A stretch of DNA of 64,000 nt from DATKMP01 sp963790045 (lineage in GTDB: Bacteria; Bacteroidota; Ignavibacteria; UBA10030). Positions within the stretch are counted from its first letter, which is position 1; each line of letters starts with the position of its first letter. A program made the translations under genes and the position numbers. The notes beneath the pieces are model-generated. The model worked only from the letters and a program-made list of their open reading frames with translations. It searched no databases and was not told where the DNA came from. The stretch is taken from assembly GCA_963790045.1 (NCBI GenBank), contig CAWBMS010000011.1:310001-374000 (forward strand), read 5' to 3'. This document shows positions 60,009 through 64,000 of this stretch, in pieces.

Positions 60009-60400
60009 CGACACTGAAAAGAAAAGAACCTGTAGTATTATATTTAAATCACTGACAACTCATTGTGCTTTACAGGAATATTCTGAATTAAAAATATTAT
60101 TACGCCATCATTTTATAAAAACAATCTTAGCGACATTGTGAATACGTTACCCAATCAATAAAAAGTAATATTATTATTTTGATGTGTTTTAACAGAAACT
60201 ATTTTGTTTTTGTACGCCTTATTCATTATACCAGAATGAATATAGCCTTGCAGGCATAAAATAGTGAATTAGTGTATAAATAACGCAAAGTTATTAATAA
60301 TGTTAGAATAGTTGTTTTACATGAAAAATCGATTGATATCATTTTTTATAGACTGCCATTCCGATTTTACCAGCTGTCCAATGATTACAGGAAACGGAAG
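60009..60400. other. AT-rich non-coding gap
   Basis: 392 bases, very AT-rich. I see no RNA, credible small gene or strong hairpin. It should contain the promoter of the TAXI receptor gene. Confidence 0.4.
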
Positions 60401-61453
60401 ATGAATAAGAATCTTGCGTTTGTCGTTATTTTGGGTGCACTACTGGCTGTGAACCTTACAGCGCAAGAGACGGTTGATGTCGGCAAAACAGGATGGGAAG
60501 TGAAACGGCCGGTAATGGCGGGTGCTTGTGATAGTGGATGTCCTTGGGGTGAGATAGGTGATTTTGTCCAAGATGCTTTGAAGCCGTACGGTTATGATGT
60601 CATTATTTGCCGCAATTGCAATCGTTCGTACGGGCCGGGACTCGTTTCAATGCATGATTTTCCGCCGCCGCTGGATGAAGCAAATTTTCATGATGGTGTA
60701 ACAGTACCAGTTAATGCAAGGGTTGATTTCGGTGTCACCTCCAGCTCAATGTTGAGTGCGGCATATCATACGTCGCCAATCGGCAAAGAACCGTACCGCA
60801 ATCTCCGATTGATCGCAAAGATCGAAGACCCGTTCTATTATTTAGTTGCAGTAAAGAAAGAATCAGGCATAAAAGATTTTCTTGACATCAAACAAAAGCA
60901 TCTTCCTGTAAGAATTATGGGCGCCGATGGTAACATGATGATCATCCTAAAATATTATGGCATCACTGTTGCTGATATAAAGTCTTGGGGCGGGAAAATC
61001 GGAGTTTCAACAGAAGATGCTCTCAAAGGTGATTTTGATATCGTCGCCGGTTTTTTGGCAAGCCCGTCATTGAATCCTGAGTCTTCTTATTGGACAACTT
61101 TAAGTCAGAAATTCGGTCTTTATTTTTTGGAATTGCCTGATGATTTACTGAAACTCATTGCTCAGCAAAATGTCGATGCCGAATTTGTTGAAGTCCATAA
61201 TGGTTTACTCAGAGGCGTTGACCGCCGAATTAAAACTCTCGGCAGGTCCGGCGAATCCATTTTTGCGCGTGAGGATACTCCTGAACAAGCTGCATACGAT
61301 CTTGCGAAAGCTATCGATGAAAATCATGGGGCATTAAAATGGTTCATCAGGATATATACCTACGATCCGAAGACGGTCTGGCAAAATTATGGTGTTCCCT
61401 TGCATTCCGGCGCTGAAAAGTATTACCGGGAAGTTGGATACTTGAAGAGATGA
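60401..61453 (+). CDS. TAXI-family solute receptor (TRAP-associated)
   Basis: A 350-residue exported binding protein. Signal peptide to about LTAQET; a two-lobe fold with residues VDFGVTSSSM, DPFYYLVAVKKESGI and LPVRIMGADGN, and the C-terminal VPLHSGAEKYYREVGYL that marks TAXI receptors. TRAP membrane subunits (DctQM) are not found nearby. Unusual cysteines ACDSGCPWG and CRNCNRS sit in the N-terminal lobe. Ligand unknown; organic acid release from esters nearby makes aromatic or sugar acids likely. Confidence 0.83.
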   Translation: MNKNLAFVVILGALLAVNLTAQETVDVGKTGWEVKRPVMAGACDSGCPWGEIGDFVQDALKPYGYDVIICRNCNRSYGPGLVSMHDFPPPLDEANFHDGVTVPVNARVDFGVTSSSMLSAAYHTSPIGKEPYRNLRLIAKIEDPFYYLVAVKKESGIKDFLDIKQKHLPVRIMGADGNMMIILKYYGITVADIKSWGGKIGVSTEDALKGDFDIVAGFLASPSLNPESSYWTTLSQKFGLYFLELPDDLLKLIAQQNVDAEFVEVHNGLLRGVDRRIKTLGRSGESIFAREDTPEQAAYDLAKAIDENHGALKWFIRIYTYDPKTVWQNYGVPLHSGAEKYYREVGYLKR

Positions 61454-61817
61454 TAGATAATAAGCAGCAGTTCCAGATTATCTGTTACTAGTGCCGAACC
61501 CATGAAGTAATCTTGCGTTTTGAGTTACATTTGTTGCGATAGTTAATATACTTTATTCCTAAGTATAAATTGGATCGCTTTTTCGGGGACAGGACAAGTG
61601 TCGTAGTGCCTTTGAACTACTATAGACTTGGATGTAATTCTTTATAGCTTGCTTGATTTTCTGAATTTCTGCTTTCTTTTTTCTGTAAATATATCTAACT
61701 TCATCGCAAGTTGTTTTTGTTGTTTCTTTATGATTAGTTTTATTTAAAGTCATTATGCAGTATTGATCAAAGCAATACAGTGCCTAAAGAATTATGGATA
61801 AACCAGAGGAATGAATT
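61454..61817. other. AT-rich gap before the GH95-like gene
   Basis: 364 bases without a convincing gene. A minus-strand frame of about 64 codons (61753-61559) has no Shine-Dalgarno or recognisable family. Confidence 0.4.
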
Positions 61818-64000
61818 ATGAAGCGAAGAGTTTTTCTTAAGAAAACTGCGATTGTTGCCAGCGCAGCAAGTTTTGCAAAAATGTTTCTGCCACTCACAGC
61901 AAGCGGAATGAATTCCAAAAAGTCATCCCAGATTTCCAATCAGATTCCAATGCCATCAAGAGCGACACAAGAGGATATCCGTTCTGCTGACTATCTTCTC
62001 CGCTCTAAGAATAATAAATTCCTTCCAAAGATTCCGGAATTTGCCGCATTGCACCTGTCGCCCGAAGTAAGAGTTTCGTCGATGCCTTTGAAAGAACGTC
62101 TGCGGCGCGGCATCGTCCCCCGGCGCGGCTTCTGTAGCACGCTTCCCGGCGCCACGCTCAACGCGGGGCTTACCACCGGCAATGGGCACATGAATATCGA
62201 GGTGGCATGCGATCCCTACTCGGAGCAGGTCCTCTTTCGCCACGAGAGCCTTCTGGTGCCATGGAAGCGACCGTTTGAGGCTCCCAATCCGCGAGGGTAT
62301 TTCCGCAAGTGCGGCAGTTGGTCATCGACGGCAAATACCAGGAAGCGATTGAACTTGCATTCAAGGAGATGAACAAAGGCCCCATCAAGCAGAACACTGG
62401 GGCGCATCCCGTGGTCCCGGCATTCCTGATGCATCTCGATCTCCCGAAGACCGCTGCGGTCAAGGATTATCTGCGCACCGTCGATTTCGAGAGCGGCGAG
62501 GTGAATGTCCATTGGAGCGATGAGCGCGGCGACTGGGTGCGTCAGGCCTTCGCCTCTCGGCCCGATGACGTTGTGGTGCAACTCGCTGACCGCCCCGAAA
62601 GGCCAGCCAGTGAATGCGCGCATCAAGGTGCAGAAGTACTCGCGGGGAATGCGCATGAACGGCTTGTTCGGCGGCAATATCGGCGAGAGCGAAGTTCATA
62701 CGGACTTCAACGAAGAGCGGCTGATTTACAAGTGCATTTTGGACCCCACGGCCGACAACAGCGGCTACGCCGGAGTGGTGCGCGTGGTGCGCAACGGCGG
62801 CTCGGCGCGGATGGATGGAGATACGCTGGTCGTCGAAAATGCCTCGTCGGTGCTGCTTCTCACCCGCATCGAGTGGTTCGCCGACTATAGCGAGCAGCAG
62901 GTCGAAGCGCTGCGCAAGCCGTCGAAGAACTGAGTCCGGAGTATGACGCGCTCCTCGAACGCCATCGCAAAGTTCAGACCGAGGCGATGCGCCGGGTTAC
63001 GGTCGATTTTGGCGGCGCGGAACAATACGGAATGTCGACGGAAGAGCTTATCGCCGATCAGCATTCGCGGCGGGATTACTCGCCCGCGCTGCTCGAAAAG
63101 GTCTTCGAGATGGGCCGCTACTGGTTCCTTTACACCAGCGGCAAATTTTGCACGATGGCAGCCGAAACCAACGCCAACATCAATCTGCAGATTGCTCACG
63201 GCGTGCAGGCCGATCTGCGCGAAGGCATGGACGCCTACTTCAATTGGATGGAGAGCCTGGCGCCCGACTTCCGCGTGAATGCAAAAAATATCTTCGGAAT
63301 GCGCGGCACGCATTACTCGCTCTGTCCGCAGCAAAATGTCGGCGTCTCCTTCCATTACTCCTACGCCGAATCGACCGGCGAGATTTGGCCTCATCCCTTC
63401 TGGCTCTCCGCTGGAGGCTGGTGCGTCCGCCCCTTCTGGGATCACTATCTGGTCACCGGCGACACGGAGTTCCTGCGTAACCGCATCGTCCCGGCCTATA
63501 AAGATCTGGCGCTCTTTTACGAGGACTTCCTCACCGCCACTGACAAGGATGGAAATTACGTCTTTGCTCCGTCCTTTTCGCCGGAGAACAATCCCGGCAA
63601 CTTGACCCCAGGAGCCATGATGTCGATCAATGCGACCATGGACATCACGGTTTGCCGTGAGGTTTTGGCCAATCTGATCGAGGCTTGCGAACTGCTGGGC
63701 ACCGACGCCGGCAGCATTCCCAAATGGAAGGCGATGCTGGCCAAGCTGCCGCCGTACCTGCTGGAGCCGGATGGCACGCTGAAGGAATGGTCCTGGCCGA
63801 CCCTCGAAGAGCGCTACAGCCATCGCCATATCTCGCATTTATATGGAGTCTGGCCGGGCGACGAGATCGATCCCGACCGCACGCCGAAGCTGGCTCTCTC
63901 CGCGATGATGGCCGACCGGCGGCGTGTGCCGGAGCGGCTGGCCGCGCACGGACGCTGCCATCGCGCCCTGGTGGGAGCGCGGCTCAAAGACTGCTACATG
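61818..64000 (+). CDS. Tat-exported GH95-like glycoside hydrolase, partial, mosaic (at least three frameshifts)
   Basis: Runs off the right edge; about 725 residues visible. A Tat signal (KRRVFLKK, then a moderately hydrophobic stretch to PLTASG) is followed by an N-terminal beta domain (RRGIVPRRG, SEQVLFRHESLLVPW) and an (alpha/alpha)6-like catalytic region: NANINLQIAHGVQ, FAPSFSPENNPGN, NATMDITVC and HRHISHLYGVWPG, as in alpha-L-fucosidase/galactosidase GH95. Frames need one base added near 62289, one C removed at 62603-62604 (AGGCCAG), and one added near 62917. G+C rises abruptly near 62095 within this reading frame. Function by family: removal of fucose or galactose side chains. Confidence 0.8.

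Noticed and set aside
61559..61753. Small minus-strand frame, about 64 codons, Lys-rich
   Set aside because: No Shine-Dalgarno, no recognisable domain, located in an AT-rich gap with few stop codons by chance.
62885..63838. A long minus-strand open frame of about 317 codons in the high-G+C end
   Set aside because: High G+C keeps antisense frames open. The plus strand there encodes clear GH95-like motifs (HRHISHLYG, SPEN), and the antisense product resembles no family.
1..64000. parS sites, replication origin, CRISPR arrays, insertion sequences or integrase genes
   Set aside because: parAB often lies near the origin, but I noticed no parS-like 16-mer, DnaA-box cluster, regularly spaced repeats or transposase genes by reading.

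Overview
The window looks like a chromosome segment of a Gram-negative bacterium of the FCB group, most likely Ignavibacteria/Chlorobiota-like or a related Bacteroidota lineage. Three secreted proteins end in the NYPNPFNP type of C-terminal sorting domain that is common there, and CMP-KDO synthetase (LPS), a TolC-type outer membrane channel and a lipoprotein indicate an outer membrane. The tRNAs lack encoded CCA and a CCA-adding enzyme is present. The lineage is an inference; no rRNA or other marker is in the window.

Layout. 1-2.9 kb: start of an exported protein, ridA, parB, parA and a single-domain response regulator, all on the minus strand. 3.2-7.2 kb: two overlapping plus-strand sensor kinases (a hybrid kinase with two receivers, then a receiver-kinase). 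7.2-11 kb, minus strand: cell-wall amidase, then a compact 8-oxoguanine defence operon (mutT, mutY, Ogg2-type glycosylase). 11-23 kb, plus strand: a secreted phospholipase D-fold protein, a housekeeping run (EamA transporter, trmH, a membrane protein, namZ-like muramidase) and plsC-gatC-kdsB-pyrG-lipoprotein. 23-33 kb, minus strand: a sorting-domain protein, a TolC/MacA/MacB-type exporter with two different permeases, CCA-adding enzyme, Gfo/Idh/MocA dehydrogenase and HAD phosphatase. 33.7-38.8 kb, plus strand: a HerA-like ATPase and a four-gene corrinoid methyl-transfer cluster. 38.9-45.2 kb, minus strand: secreted GH43, tRNA(CAU), a membrane glycosyltransferase-TPR protein and a metallophosphoesterase. 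45.3-53.4 kb: Fcy1-like cytosine deaminase, guanine deaminase, an AT-rich putative nuclease, DNA polymerase IV with a toxin-antitoxin pair, acyl-CoA synthetase, a zinc-ribbon/SH3 protein, a Nudix protein and a methyltransferase. From tRNA-Arg(UCG) at 53.5 kb to the right edge: an accessory block for decorated plant polysaccharides (GH43-like, CE15-like, tannase-like and type-B esterases, a TAXI receptor, a Tat-exported GH95-like enzyme).

Two caveats matter. First, at least 20 single-base frameshifts interrupt otherwise well-conserved genes, including pyrG, dinB, guanine deaminase and the homocysteine methyltransferase. Most disappear when one base is removed or added, often in a short run of identical bases. 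This looks like residual indel error in a long-read assembly rather than decay, so I give each such gene its full span and state the break. Second, base composition jumps abruptly to high G+C at about 62,095, inside the last gene. This is either an assembly junction or recent mosaic acquisition.

The best candidates for unusual biology are the corrinoid cluster without a pterin-binding domain, the secreted OB-fold/Fn3/phospholipase D protein, the AT-rich PD-(D/E)XK-like protein beside a tandem palindrome, and the tRNA-adjacent esterase island with its GC-mosaic end.
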